A stretch of DNA of 64,000 nucleotides from Clytia hemisphaerica (GCA_902728285.1 CACVBU010000619.1:191611-255610), one strand, 5' to 3'; numbered from the stretch's first letter, positions 9,588-38,520 are shown. Notes: generated by a model from the letters alone, not told the origin. Translations and numbers: made by a program.

Positions 9588-10167
9588 ATTTTGTATCTAC
9601 CTACCGGATCTAATTGTACCTTCGATTTTAATCAATTAATTAGTTAATCGAACTAATTGTTTTCAAATCTGTTTGGCGAAGTCGCTGTTTTGTCGTTTCA
9701 AATTTGATAAAGGGATGACAAAGACCAGAATGCTGTGGTTGATTTTTAAATAACTTTCAGTAGGGTCATTTTTCGTGCTCTTTCCTCTGTGAGGGTCTTA
9801 GTCTAGCTCGATATTATCACGTAACAATATCATACAACACCCATATTTACTGATTATAAATAACTCAAGTCTAGCACAGGCCATTTCATATGCTCTCTCT
9901 AAACAGCTCTGAATACTCTGGTCAAAATATGAATAATAATTTTATTTCCCATACACTTTTGTTCAGAAAACAATCAAAAAATGATGAAAAAAAAACGTGT
10001 ATAATACGCATTAAATGAATGAGCCGAAAACGAATTTTTTGGGTCAATGTGAAGGGGCATAAATTCGAAATTCGAAATTCGAATGTATGGCGACGAATTT
10101 GGTCTGTCCATATATGATGTTTTCTTCGATTTGAATTAACAAATCTGGAAACAAAAACCCTTTTATC
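9588..10167. other. No gene seen; candidate 5' region of the next exon
   Basis: AT-rich with no conserved frame. It lies directly upstream of the first plausible UNC-13-side exon. No confident core promoter element could be assigned. Confidence 0.35.
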
Positions 10168-10505
10168 ATGCTCAAACAATTATTCTCCGGCTTTCATGTT
10201 TCGCCCTCACATGAAGCGCCCACCGCCCTCGATTCTCCGCTCGCCGCCCTCGATTCTCCGCCTACTTCAAACGAAGAACATCTTAACCAAGACTCTTTGA
10301 AAATTGAAAACAACAATGATGACGTCGCAGACGAAGAAATACCAAAAACGCCACTGCGCAGGCGCAAACAGGGTCATTATGTACATCGAATCAACAATTG
10401 GATTTCTGACGAACGACAAAATGATCGGAATGAAGAATTGACGACTTTTGAACCGGCGTCGGCGAGTTCGACGTCTGTTTCTCGGGATATTGAGTCTGCA
10501 ATGAT
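10168..10505 (+). CDS. Candidate 5' exon of the unc-13 gene
   Basis: ATG at 10168 opens a frame of 112 codons ending at a good donor (AT|GTAAGC). The peptide is acidic, Ser/Pro/Asn-rich and looks disordered (PLAALDSPPTSNEEHLNQD), with a basic patch (TPLRRRKQGHYVHRINNW). Codon use looks coding. UNC-13 proteins have poorly conserved, isoform-specific N-termini, so homology cannot confirm it. It lies 2.6 kb upstream of the first firm exon on the same strand. It could equally belong to another small gene. Confidence 0.5.
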
Positions 10506-11061
10506 GTAAGCTTAATAAGTTTTGTGAATTTTCAAAAAGGACTCAAGTTGTTCTTGGCTCCATGTTTTTCTTCAGGGGTCTTATTTATTCCTATACAATT
10601 CGCCAGTGTTAATTTTCCATTCGCCAGCTTATCGATGATGATGATTCTGATTCAAATAGGGACGGAGTAGCTTTATCTACTTTATTTGTATTATCTGTGA
10701 ATGGGACACTTTGAAGACACCATCTAGTTTTTGAAAAAGCTTTTCTAAAATGAAAAAAATGAAACTTCAACAAAGCAATCTTTTCATTTACTATGCTTGG
10801 TTTTGGATGGTAGGAAACTATCTTTCATATTCATCGAACTGAGAGGATAGTAAATAGAATATTTTGAAGTTTTTGCATCGTGGTAGACAAGGAAGTCGAA
10901 AGTGAAATAAAGTAAAGGTCGATTTTTTTTCTTAAACTGACTCGCGTTTAACTCGTATATAATGTTTGAAACATGGAAGTAGAGGATTCGACAAATTTTG
11001 TCATGGCGCCAAGAGAAAGAACTAGAGTCATATCTTCAAGGTGATGTAATTAATATTTGTT
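10506..11061. other. Intronic or intergenic, no feature seen
   Basis: No coding frame, RNA gene or repeat end was recognised. Confidence 0.35.
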
Positions 11062-11333
11062 GTAAGTAAGTTAGTAAGTAAGTAGTAAGTGTGCGACCAC
11101 AGTCAAAGGCCGAAGGTTTCTCTTTCGATAGCTATCTACCCGAAGGCAGGAGAGGGCGCCACTCTTTCTCCCTGGATTGCCCCCACTTACCCTTGATCCT
11201 TCTCTTAATTGCTGAGCATCAAGCAGAGAGGCACCAAGTACCATTTTAAGAATCTTTGGTATGACTCGGCTGGGGGTTGAACCCACAATCTTGCGAACCG
11301 TAGCCGAATGCTCTACGACTGCACTACGGTCAC
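11062..11333 (-). mobile_element. tRNA-derived SINE, antisense copy
   Basis: Read on the minus strand it starts with a tRNA-like head: 'AGTGCAGTCGTAGAGCATTC' as the A-box region and 'TGTGGGTTCAACCCCC' as the B-box. Then come 'GGTACTTGGTGCCTCTCTGC', a pyrimidine-poor 'GAGAAAGAGTGGCGCCCTC' block, and a tail of (ACTT)n seen as AAGTAAGT repeats at 11062-11095. About 270 bp. Boxes A and B would serve as an internal RNA polymerase III promoter. Confidence 0.8.
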
Positions 11334-11764
11334 TACTGTATTTGTTGTGGGTTGTGGCATTTTCCTGAACGAAAATGCTCTATTTCTAGAGAATTATATA
11401 TACGATGATCCTATTTCAATGATACGACATTCTTATAGATGTAAATATTTAGAAATAAATTTTGCGTTATCGAGTAGAATGCATTAAACAATTTAAATTA
11501 CGGCCTATAGTAATTTATGGAATAAAATTCCGCCACTTTTATTTTACGGAATTTTGTTCCCGCAAATTACTAATCTACGGAATTCGTTAATATCTCTTGA
11601 ACCAATAGAGGTATGCTGTTCAAATTTTACACATGTGTTTACAATGGACCAATGCTGCTACATGCAAATTTTGAGAATATGAGACCTACGTAAACAGTAA
11701 TTACGGTCAATGAGGAATTTGGTGCCGTACTGATTACAAAAATCCCGTAAATACAGTCTATTCC
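11334..11764. other. No gene seen
   Basis: AT-rich sequence with repeated 'TTACGG'/'CCGTAA' words near 11500-11760. No element ends could be fixed. Confidence 0.35.
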
Positions 11765-11974
11765 TCTAAAGAATCCTGCATTGTAACACGCATAAGTAAT
11801 TTTGTCGTTCTTTTAAGCCACGTGCAGTTAATTCCCGTGATAAACGAAGAGGACTGAATCGCTGGTGGGGTGATACAGTCACTTTCGGTCGGGGTTGTGG
11901 ACGGCAAAATATGTCGTTCTTTATGAAATTTGTCGTTCTTTTTGTCTATTTTTAGTAATGCAGGATTCTTTAGA
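11765..11974. mobile_element. Short inverted-repeat element (TCTAAAGAATCCTGCATT)
   Basis: TCTAAAGAATCCTGCATT at the left is matched exactly by its inverse AATGCAGGATTCTTTAGA at the right, 210 bp outer to outer. Non-coding. It fits a MITE or fold-back element. Confidence 0.6.
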
Positions 11975-12237
11975 TAAACCCCCTCATAACTAATTACGTA
12001 ATGCTAAACAAGGTTTTCTCGGAAATATTATGTTTTTTTTTATTGGCCATTATTCACAGACTGTAGATCGATCTGTTTTAGATCAAAGAAACTGGGACAT
12101 GGCTACAGGGGCTACAGCGATAATTTTGAAACTAAAATCTCAGAGTCACTCAAGCATAACTTATCAACATCTTCACTCTTTAAATAACAATAGCCAGTAT
12201 GTTTCCTGCGATTGAGATGTTTAGTTTTTGATACCCT

Positions 12238-12570
12238 AGATGCTGAAGACGACGGTAAATCAGCACTTTTACTTTCTTCGATTTTGTGGATCAAAGTTCC
12301 AAATCACGCCAGTGTCTGCAGAAAGGTACTCTTATGTTCCAAATAAACAGCCCCCCCCGCTTGTTAATTTTCGAAATTTTTCCAACCCCCCGGACCTTAT
12401 TAGGACCCACCGTTTTCGTAATTACAATTTTCAACCCCCCGGCAATTAGGACTAGGAACCCCCGTTTATTAAAATTTTGAAAATTTTCCAACTCCCCCCC
12501 CGTTTATTCGAGCCACCCCCCCCTCCCCCCACCGTTTATTTGGAACCTAAGAGTAAATACATAAACTCGC
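12238..12570. repeat. Interrupted copy of the CGAGTTTATGTAA element
   Basis: The left part (GACGGTAAATCAGCACTTTTAC) and the right part (ATACATAAACTCGCTATGTA) match the elements at 9416 and 21164. They are separated by the C-rich element at 12328-12554, which appears to have inserted into this older copy. Confidence 0.5.
12328..12554. mobile_element. C-rich MITE with TTCCAAATAAAC termini
   Basis: The left end CTCTTATGTTCCAAATAAAC and the right end GTTTATTTGGAACCTAAGAG are inverse with one or two mismatches, and both are flanked by TA. The interior holds several C tracts of 6-9 with recurring 'CCCCCGTTTATT' words. Non-coding and non-autonomous. Confidence 0.65.
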
Positions 12571-12638
12571 TATGTAATGTAAACATCTCCTGGTCTTCAG
12601 CACCAAAATTTCATTTCCCCCTTTCTTTTCTTATTCAG

Positions 12639-12700
12639 GGATCAGTTTTTTAACATTGACACTTCGACGGAGACAAAAATTCGACGGAATTCAATTTTCG
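12639..12700 (+). CDS. Possible small unc-13 exon, frame uncertain
   Basis: A pyrimidine-rich acceptor (CTTTCTTTTCTTATTCAG) and a donor (TTTTCG|GTGTAAG) bound 62 bases. Joined to the exon ending at 10505 it reads in frame as DQFFNIDTSTETKIRRNSIF. It leaves one base over, while the next firm exon (13113) needs phase 0. So either this exon is not used, or one more short exon or a sequence error lies between them. Confidence 0.35.
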
Positions 12701-13112
12701 GTGTAAGCCAACTTTCATCTTTGTATTCTTATAGTTAAGCACATGTGACATGTGATGCTCATGACGTAATGCTTTTATACGGAAGCACCCAAAAAACCGG
12801 GTGTTTTCCACTAATTTTGAATTTAAACAATAAAACACCAGGGCGGTTTTGGTTGCTTCTCTATCAAATAGTACATAATGGTTCTCGTGAATGGCCGCTT
12901 TAGTAAATGTAATGGTTGGTCCTGAATAATTCCAGTGATCAGACAAAGAAACGCTTACTTTTTATTTGAAAGAAGCTGTTTGAGACTTTTTGGCTTGGGT
13001 CAACGTCATCTGTATAATTCATGCGTGTCCTTTTCGGTTAAATGATGAACTTTTGGAAGGAAATACTTTTTGTACCTTACCTCTTTTCATATCTTATCCT
13101 TCCTTTTTTCAG

Positions 13113-30837
<17,725 letters not shown>

Positions 30838-30869
30838 GTGAGTCTGAATAATCAAGGTTTGGTTCTATT

Positions 30870-31131
30870 CGAACTGTGGTGCAGTGATAGAGCATCCGGC
30901 TACGGCTCGCAAGGTTGTGGGTTCAACCCCCAGTCGGGTCATACCAAAGATTCTTAAAATGGTACTTAATGCCTCTTGCTTGGTGCTCAGCAATTAAGAG
31001 AAGGATCGAGGGTAAGTGGGGAAATCGAGGGAGAAAGAGTGGCGCCCTCCCCTACCTTCCGGTAGATAGCTATCGAAAAAGGAGCCTTTGGGTCGCCTCC
31101 GACTGCGGTCGCAAACTTACTTTACTTACTA
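30870..31131 (+). mobile_element. tRNA-derived SINE, full sense copy
   Basis: The head GTGCAGTGATAGAGCATCCG (A box region) and GGTTGTGGGTTCAACCCCCA (B box) look tRNA-like. The body runs through AAAATGGTACTTAATGCCTC, TTAAGAGAAGGATCGAGGGT, GAGAAAGAGTGGCGCCCTCC and CGCCTCCGACTGCGGTCGCA, with the tail ACTTACTTTACTTACTA. It starts 33 bases after an unc-13 donor. Confidence 0.85.
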
Positions 31132-31539
31132 TTCTATTCATTGGAAATTCAATGAGAAAATTGCACTCCAAAACGATCCCATTGGACAAAATTTCGACCA
31201 GGAAACTATGTTAGGGTGTATTTTAAAAATTTACAAATTCGAAATGTGAGTGGAATAATTTGAAATAGGGATTTTTAGGTATTTTCTGGAATTCTCTTGT
31301 TTTTTTATGTAGTTGTGGAATCTTATTCGATTTTTTTTGGATTATTCAATTATTTTGGTATTTCAAAAAAGAATTCTCGAGTACTATATCCCCTCTTTCT
31401 ACTAGCGCGCTCTGATTATTGATAATTCATATCACCGTGGCCGTGAAATGTAGTACGGCTAGTTCAAATTGAAATTAAAGTTATAAGTTAACGCTCTCTG
31501 ACTCTGTTTTCAAGGGGGGGGGTAATTTTCTTCAAATAT

Positions 31540-31665
31540 CGAATAAAAGAGAGAGTATCGAATAGTAGAGCGCCGTTTGTGAGAATTTCTTGTTGAATGT
31601 GACTTTAAATATTACTAGATAATGGAGCATATCGAACTGTTGAACGTCGACTTACAGAGTATCAA
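31540..31665. repeat. Dispersed repeat (GCGTATCGAATAGTAG family), copy 3
   Basis: GAGAGTATCGAATAGTAGAG, GTGAGAATTTCTTGTTGAAT and ATGGAGCATATCGAACTGTT match copies 1 and 2 in order. Confidence 0.55.
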
Positions 31666-31689
31666 CTTTATTTTCATTTCTCATTTCAG

Positions 31690-31901
31690 CCTTATCACGT
31701 GATCGTTGGAAACGACGATGAAACAAAGAAAATACAAAGTCACTTAGCAACAGGAATGTCACAAAACTCCACCCTCTTGTTATAATACTTGACCACGTGG
31801 GATAGTTATCGAGAGATCTGGGAACTAGACAAAGAGGCTTTCATTCGCCGTTACCAACGTTTGAACCCACCTGTCTCTTCTTTTGATGCCGATATTTCTA
31901 G
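31690..31901 (+). CDS. Axonemal dynein heavy chain exon, with in-frame stop
   Basis: Encodes, after an in-frame TAA at 31783-31785, YLTTWDSYREIWELDKEAFI, RRYQRLNPPVSSFDADIS(R). This is the N-terminal tail/linker region of an axonemal dynein heavy chain; my impression is the DNAH2 group. Acceptor TCATTTCAG (31681-31689) and donor TCTAG|GTAAGG bound 212 bases. The part before the stop (MSQNSTLLL) also looks coding. Dynein heavy chains are the ATPase motors of cilia and flagella. The stop means a pseudogene, a sequence error, or that the true exon starts after it. Confidence 0.75.
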
Positions 31902-31928
31902 GTAAGGTTCATTTAATATTTGGATAAC

Positions 31929-32090
31929 ACAAAGCTCTAGTTAAGACGGCCGACTTTCTGCCTTGTCTATTCTAATTGTTAGAGTTGGCAAAAGTGGACA
32001 CAGAGTTGGCAATTATATTATTTGCTTGAAAAAGATGGACAGATGTCGTTACATTGACGTCAAAAGAGGGTTATGCATCATTGAAAAGCT
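31929..32090. repeat. AGCTCTAG MITE fragment
   Basis: AGCTCTAGTTAAGACGGCCG, ACTTTCTGCCTTGTCTATTC and TAATTGTTAGAGTTGGCAAA match the left half of the element at 17658-17880. Confidence 0.5.
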
Positions 32091-32770
32091 CATAATGATG
32101 TTTAGCTAGACCCAACGAGGACGCAAGATGAAGATATTTGTGATTGCCGCCTAATGATGTTATGTCTTACTATTTTAAGATATACGGCAAGGTCTTGGTA
32201 TGCTACATTAAATACAGTTAAATGCAACTGTACGGCAGCTAAATTAACAATCCAAAAGTTTGCTCAACAACCATAAATGAAAACATTTCAACTGAGAATG
32301 CAACAAGACCAAGCTGACAGCTCATAAAAACCTTTAAGAAAAGAAAGAAGATAAATATGTCTTTACCACAAATTGAAAACAGCCATCATGCATGCTTATT
32401 CTATCATCTTGCTGCGCAGAGCAGGTCAGTCAATAGCGAAAAGCAGGTATATATATTATCACCAATAATTGTCCATAATCTCACCCTCCAGAAACTTTCA
32501 GTGTTGAGACCGTATAAATAAAAAGATGGTAAATTTTCCCATCGCATGAACAAAAGGTCCAATATTTCAAATGTGTAATGAATTTGGTCAGTAAAGGAAT
32601 AAACAGGAACAACAGATCTTCATCCCCATCATCCTGAAAAAAATCACTGTACTTCTGACGCACTACTCCTACTAGCATTGTAGAATAGCCTCGTATTGAA
32701 CCAGTTTCAATGATGTAATGCTAAATCAATTTGCCGGCATCCGATAAATTCGGTAGATACGAGAATTTAC

Positions 32771-32983
32771 CTTGAACTGACTCTCTTCGAGTTACCCTCC
32801 ATGAAAGTGTGTAGATCAGTGAGTTTGAAAATAGCCATCTCTTTGAGAACTCGTGTAAATCCATTCTGCCATTCGTTACAATGACTGAGGATTGAGAATT
32901 TGAGAGGTGATGAATCAAGAAGAACGAATTGAATGTTGACAATGGTCTCCACTTTCTGTACATTGTTGGCAACTTCAGTGTAT
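32771..32983 (-). CDS. Axonemal dynein heavy chain exon, opposite strand
   Basis: On the minus strand, acceptor AATCTAG and donor TCAAG|GTAAAT bound 213 bases encoding YTEVANNVQKVETIVNIQFV, LLDSSPLKFSILSHCNEWQN and GFTRVLKEMAIFKLTDLHTF. This is the segment that directly follows the 31690-31901 exon in axonemal dyneins. The junction is phase-perfect (two bases plus one, giving S-R-Y-T-E-V). The orientation is reversed relative to that exon. Confidence 0.85.
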
Positions 32984-34223
32984 CTAGATTATCAAAGAAA
33001 AAGATGAATGGCTTACCTGGGAAGATCGATCACCTTAATAGTTATAGCTCCTTGAGATCACACAATATATTATTTTAGGTAATATTGCTAAAAAATTAAG
33101 ATTGGGTCTTTTCTTACATTTCGTCAGAAACGGAGGCGAAATCACATTCAGCGTGAAAAAAAATATTCGTTATCAAAAGTAAAAGTCTAGCCAATAATAC
33201 TAGGCTTTTTTACGCAGAATGTTTGGGCCCTAGGTTTTCGGGTTTTTATGCCGTGAGAAAAAAAATATTGGTTATCAAAAAGTAAAAGTCGAGCATTCAG
33301 GAACAATGTCAAAGGTGAGAATTAAGATTACTAGCTCTGGTTTATAGACTGCCCACTTTTTGCCCTGCCTATTATATTTGTGGATTTTAAAGTGAGAATA
33401 AATTTAACTGTCTAAATTTTAATACAACTACACAACTCCGCTCGCAGCTCTACTCTACCATTTTTGTTTTGATTTAATTTTGTATTTTAATGACCAGCCA
33501 GGTCTTTCATTTGAGGGCTATGCATGTTAAACCAGAAGTCTTTAACGTTCTTCGTTCATTTGTAATCTTCGATTTTCAGAGCTTGGGTTGCCCTATTTGT
33601 TGTGAACAAGATTACGGCACCGCAAATTTGGAAAAACCATGGTTACTTTTGTTAAAATCACGAAGGAGCAGATCGGTCCCGTAACAAATGGTTTTTTTGT
33701 GTTTTAAAGATGGTAGATCAAGCTTTCTTTTGAAACCGTTCGTTCTGTGGGGTCGTGCATTGTCTTCCAGCAAATGTAAATCAAAGAATTAAATCCAAAA
33801 TTTTTCGAAGAATCCGTTGACTTTTTATGTGGTGTAAGGTAACAGCAGAGAGCTTAGACCTTCCTCTTTCATACTGTGCAATTATCTTTTGTGTATCTAT
33901 ATCTGCTCCATTGTAAGGGAAGTTTAATGGTATAGTGACCCCGTCTCTATGGCTCGCACTACGGAAAAACACTCTCGCCCCAAACTTCCTGCGCAGATTT
34001 TTTTGTAAAACACTTTTGATTTCAGTGCCGTGGACATGTTACAAGATGGTAGGAGGTTTTTGAACAGGAATCTTCAAAAAAATTGAAGTTCAAAATGGAA
34101 TATCTGAAAAACTACTAAAGGTTGAAAGATAAGTGACCCTTCATTTTTTTTCTGAGGATAAGGGCTTTTCATTAAACTTGGTTTGACATTTTGAAAATGA
34201 TTTTGAAATTTCGACTGATCCCC
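32984..34223. other. No gene seen; AGCTCTAG MITE fragment at 33335-33425
   Basis: The MITE fragment (AGCTCTGGTTTATAGACTGC, ACTTTTTGCCCTGCCTATTA) is the only repeat recognised. A pair of similar 'GTTATCAAAAAGTAAAAGTC' words lies at about 33170 and 33270. Short frames lack recognisable domains. No further dynein or unc-13 exon was found. Confidence 0.4.
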
Positions 34224-35950
34224 CTACCTTTTATAACAATTCAGACATAGTTCACATACATAAAACATTTCAGGGGGTTCCTCAACAAACAAAATGCCCC
34301 TAAACATATTTTTTGGACCTACCGGGAGGTCCTTTAATTTGATCGTTGTCCGTTCGTCTGTTACAAGCTTTTCTCGGGATTGGCTCATTAGTTTTTTTTT
34401 ATTTTTCGCACAATGATACAAAATAGCAATGCCGGAAAAGTGACGGAGCCCGATTTTTGAAAAAAAAATTTGGGGGGGCAAATTTGGGCCAAAAACTACC
34501 TAAAAATAAGGTTTTTTGGACTTTGTGCAAAATTGCTTCATTAGTTTTTCCTGATTTTTGGTAGAAAGATAGAGTGCAAGGTACCCTATAATGTGGCTGA
34601 AGTAATTTTTCTCGGAAAATTTTTTTTCGTCGTCAAATGCGGATTTTCGCAAATTTGGGCCAAAAACTACCTAAAAATAAGGTTTTTTGGACTTGGTGCA
34701 AAATTGCTTCATTAGTTTTTCCTGATTTTTGGCAGAAAGATAGAGTGCAAGGTACCCTAAAATGTGGCTGAAGTAATTTTTCTCGGAAAATTTTTTTTCG
34801 TCGTAAAATACGGATTTTCGTTTTTTGGGGAAATTCCCTTTTATCGTTTTCCTGTTAGCAGCTTTTCTCGGGATTGGCTCATTAGTTTTTTTTTATTTTT
34901 TGTACAATGATACAAAATAGCAATGCCTAAAAAGTGACAGAGCCCGATTTTTGAAAAAAAATTTTGGGGGCAAATTTGGGCCAAAAACTACCTAAAAAAA
35001 AGGTTTTTTGGACTTTGTGCAAAATTGCTTCATTAGTTTTTCCTGATTTTTGGCAGAAAGATAGAGTGCAAGGTACCCTAAAATGTGGCTGAAGTAATTT
35101 TTCTCGGAAAATTTTTTTTCGTCGTAAAATACGGATTTTCGCAAGTTTGGGCCAAAAACTACCTAAAAATAAGTTTTTTTGGACTTGGTGCAAAATTGCT
35201 TCATTAGTTTTTCCTGATTTTATGCACAAAGATGTAGGGCAAGGTTCTCTAAAAAGTGGCTGAAGCAGTTTTTTTCGGAAAATTTTTTTTGGCCGTAAAA
35301 ATTGGATTTTCTTATTCGGGGAAATTCCCTTATATCATTTTTAGGGAAAAAGAGCATTTCTTGCGATTGGATTGATATTTTTTTCTGAATTTTTGCACTT
35401 TGATGTAAATGGTAATACTTAAAAACTCTGAAGCCTGATTTTCAAAAAATAATTTATTTGGGCAAATTTGGGCCAAAAAGTGCCTAAAAATGGGATTTTT
35501 GGACTTTTGTTTGAAATTGCTTCATTAGTTTTTTCAGATTTTTTGTACAAAGATGAAGGGCAAGGTTCTCTAAAACGTGACTGAAGTAGTTTTTTGGACC
35601 TACCCCGGTGGGGTGGAGGTCCTATAAATTAACCCATGTTCGTTCGTTCGTTAGTTAGTGTGTTAGTTACCAGCTTTTCTCGAGATTGGTTCATTAGTTT
35701 TTTCTGATTTTTGGCACAAAGGTGCATGACCATAAACCCTCGAATGTGACGGAGCCCGATTTTCGAAAAAAAAAATTTTTGGGCAAATTTGGGCCAAAAA
35801 ACGGCTTAAAAACGGGTTTTTTGGACTTTGTGAAAAATTGGATCATTAATTTTTTCTGATTTTTAGCATGAAAGTAGGGTACAATCATAGTTAAAGCTTG
35901 GCTCAAGCAGATTTTTGCAAAAAAAATTTTTTGGCTCAAAAATCGCATTT
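34224..35950. repeat. Satellite of about 180 bp units with GGACCTACC modules
   Basis: Units contain TTTGGGCCAAAAACTACCTA, GGACTT(T/G)GTGCAAAATTGC, TTCATTAGTTTTTCCTGATT, GATAGAGTGCAAGGTACCCT and GTGGCTGAAGTAATTTTTCT. About seven diverged copies lie from 34480 to 35950. At 34314 and 35595 a module starting GGACCTACC and ending GGAGGTCC is followed by TTCGTTCG repeats. Short frames in the array are chance. Confidence 0.8.
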
Positions 35951-37640
35951 TTATCTATAAGAACCACTTTTAATAAGAAAACATCAATGTTCTTAGCCAT
36001 ATTATTATTATTATTTTTATTAGTTTTTTTACGATGAAAATGTCACGGTGGAGGGTAATGATTTGAGTTTTCTGTAAACACTTATTATTTTTTTGGCTGA
36101 AAAACGAATCTTTATCTATAAGAATCACTATTTATGAGCATATATCAATGTTATCAGCCAAATTGTTTTATTATTATTTTTTCTAACAGAAGAAAATGTC
36201 ACGGTAGAGTGCGACGGTTTGAGTTTTCTGGAAACCTTATTTATTAAGCTGTGCATTTTTCTGATAGTGGTTTTTATAAAGAAAAGCGCTTAATAGCTTT
36301 TTTATTTCTTTTTCAAAAATCTTTTTCAATAGTGTTGATAGTTTCTCTCAATAGATATGCTTTCATTTTCTTTATTTTTTTTGTATTTTGACCAGTTATG
36401 TCTTATGTGTTTCAATGTTCACTGATTAGTTTGATAACCAGGTAGGTCCATAAAAGTATCGCTTGTTTTCGGAAAATTTATTTTGGCCGTTAAAATCGGA
36501 TTTTCTTATTTGGGGAAATTCCCTTTTGTCATATTTAGGGAAAATGAGCATTTCTCGAGATTGGCTTGGTATTTTTTTCTTATTTTTTGTATAGTGGTAT
36601 TTTGGGTAGAAAAGTGCCTAATGTTTGTTTTTCTTAGACTTTTTAGACTAATTTGAGCTCTGATACTCACGGTAATCTATTCAAGCTGCTCACTACACTT
36701 TCTTATTCCCTTGCTATTTGTCCTATTTTTTTCTGATTTTGATCGACAGGTAGGTCCATTCAGCATGTTGCTTGTTTTTTTTAAGAGTGAGGGAAAAGTA
36801 TCCTCAATCTCAAATCTAACGAATCTGCCAAATCACCCGACAGTTCTGGTGCTTGAAGTTAGAAATTTTAACACTCGACAGTCGTCGAGTGCGAATTCTT
36901 GGATGCTTTTAGAAGTACCGAACAGTATCGCTCTAAAAATCTTCAGACAAAATATACATAAAACACATATTGGACTTTGTACCCAATGCTGCACTTTTGA
37001 TTTCACCTGTAATGCTATAATGAATAAATATCCCACAAAAGCAGGTCAAAATACAGGAGTTTTTTCAAATTTTAGCATTTGGATCAAACAACTAAAAATA
37101 CAACTTTTCTATTTTTCCAATTTTTTATAAATGTTCCAGAAATGAAAATAAAGGGATATTGATAATTGAATATATACTAGCCAATTTGTTCACCCACAAT
37201 GGCATTTAGGAGGGTGGATCTTTTTCACTTGACCTAGACCCCAATCTGCGCATGTTTTTTTCTCAAAATAGTAGAATTTCATACGGCAGATCATTTCGGA
37301 TGGTTGTTTGAATGTTTATATACAAGATTTTTAACATAATTCTTTTGTTGAATTGTCAAATGATGACAGTGCCGATATTAAATTTGTGCCATCTGACAAA
37401 TCAATCTTTATTGTTTTGATTTCTCTTGAAGATCCTACATCCCTACAGGTTTTCATGTTACTAGGTGCTCTTTTTAGAGCTTTAGAGCCAAATACTGAAG
37501 ACCTAACAAGTCTTCAGACATTCTCAAACTCGAGCAACAGTATCAATAGTTTAATAGCAGAATGAGAAAAACAAACTGGAAAAGAAAGACAAAAATTGGG
37601 AATCTGTTACTTGTGTTGAGGCCGAGGCAGAGCAGGCATA
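35951..37640. other. Repeat-derived and unassigned DNA
   Basis: Two similar blocks (about 35955 and 36110: TTTTTATCTATAAGAACCAC and CTTTATCTATAAGAATCACT, each followed by 'AAATGTCACGGT(G/A)GAG') look like a degenerate duplication. 'AGGTAGGTCCAT' at 36445 and 36750 relates to the preceding satellite. A 139-residue open frame at 36711-37130 and one of 70 residues at 37353-37565 match nothing I know and are not called as genes. Confidence 0.4.
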
Positions 37641-37680
37641 GGAGTTGTTGGATGAGGAGTGGTTAAAGGGGCAGTAGTCT

Positions 37681-38022
37681 CTAATGAATGGTGAGGTTGA
37701 TGGTGAAGCTTGATGGAAGCAGATTGGTTTGTGTGGGTAGTACTGTTGGTGATAGAAATGTTGCTGGTCGAAGGAAGCGACGATTTTGCAGTGTCATCCT
37801 CCCTGAGCCATTGGTTCTGACCCTGTATTGTCTGTTAGGGAGTGTTTCTACGATCACCCCAGAGCAAATCCATTGACGTTGATGTTTCTTACTACGGTTT
37901 TGGATGACGACGTTGGTTCCAACAGATAGGGACTGCAATATTTTGGCATGACAGTCATACTTCTCACTGATGATGTGGTTTTGTTTGGAGAATGTTTCTT
38001 CCCGTTGTCTTGCGCCAATCAC
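37681..38022 (-). pseudogene. Gypsy integrase C-terminal segment
   Basis: A 113-residue open segment contains a 'G..V..QN', 'W...G.V.....R.Y.V...G', 'RNRRFLRP'-like pattern typical of Gypsy integrase C-termini (here LQNRRFLRPATFL). It follows the core segment at 38131-38520 but is out of frame with it. Confidence 0.7.
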
Positions 38023-38130
38023 TACCGGTGAAGCTGGTAGTGCGATGGGTGTGTGAGTATGTGGTCATGCAGCTGGCAGCGAAACAGGATCTGGACAGGA
38101 CTGAGTTTAAGATCTGGTCGAGTAGTGTTT

Positions 38131-38520
38131 CTATAATTGTAAGATTGCTCGAGCAACCTTTTTGTTGTCGATGGTGCTATTTGGTGATACGTTATCCAGT
38201 AGGATTCTTTTTGCTTCTTTCACACCTAGCTCTGTTCTGCCATTAGACTGAGGGTATTTTGCTGATGATAGACGGTGTTTGACTCCACACCGGTAAAATT
38301 GTTGGAACTTGTTTGCAGTCAATTGAGGTCCTCCCCATCTGAGCGGAATTTTTCTGGCACGCCATAGTTTAGTGAAGAGGATGCAACAAGTGGATATTAG
38401 AGTAGCACTAGTGGCTTTATTGGTTCCAAAATGATACAAGCAGTTCCAGCTGCTATATTTATCGATAATTGTTAGATATAGTGGTGACTTGCAATAATGA
38501 AATAATCACCGGTGATCATT
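38131..38520 (-). pseudogene. Gypsy integrase core, broken
   Basis: It contains the core landmarks 'DKYSSW', 'GGPQLTANKF', 'YPQSNGRTE' and 'EAKRIL'. The expected aspartate before GGPQ is replaced (RWGGPQ), and a frameshift lies near 38490 ahead of the first catalytic aspartate block. The strand transfer enzyme cannot be active. Breaks are described, not repaired. Confidence 0.85.

Noticed and set aside
12291..12491. Short open frames in the C-rich region
   Set aside because: They translate C tracts of a MITE (proline and glycine runs) on both strands.
30870..30950. Possible tRNA gene
   Set aside because: The A- and B-box-like sequences belong to a repeated SINE with a long non-tRNA body and (TTAC)n tail; no cloverleaf with a proper acceptor stem could be drawn.
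33490..33684. Further dynein or unc-13 exon
   Set aside because: The 64-residue frame shows none of the family patterns and no matching phases.
35951..36250. Copy of the TTATAAGAAC MITE
   Set aside because: 'CTATAAGAACCAC' is similar, but neither the T-rich terminus nor the internal landmarks are present.
36711..37130. 139-residue open frame as a gene
   Set aside because: AT-rich, no domain, no splice context and not supported by codon pattern.
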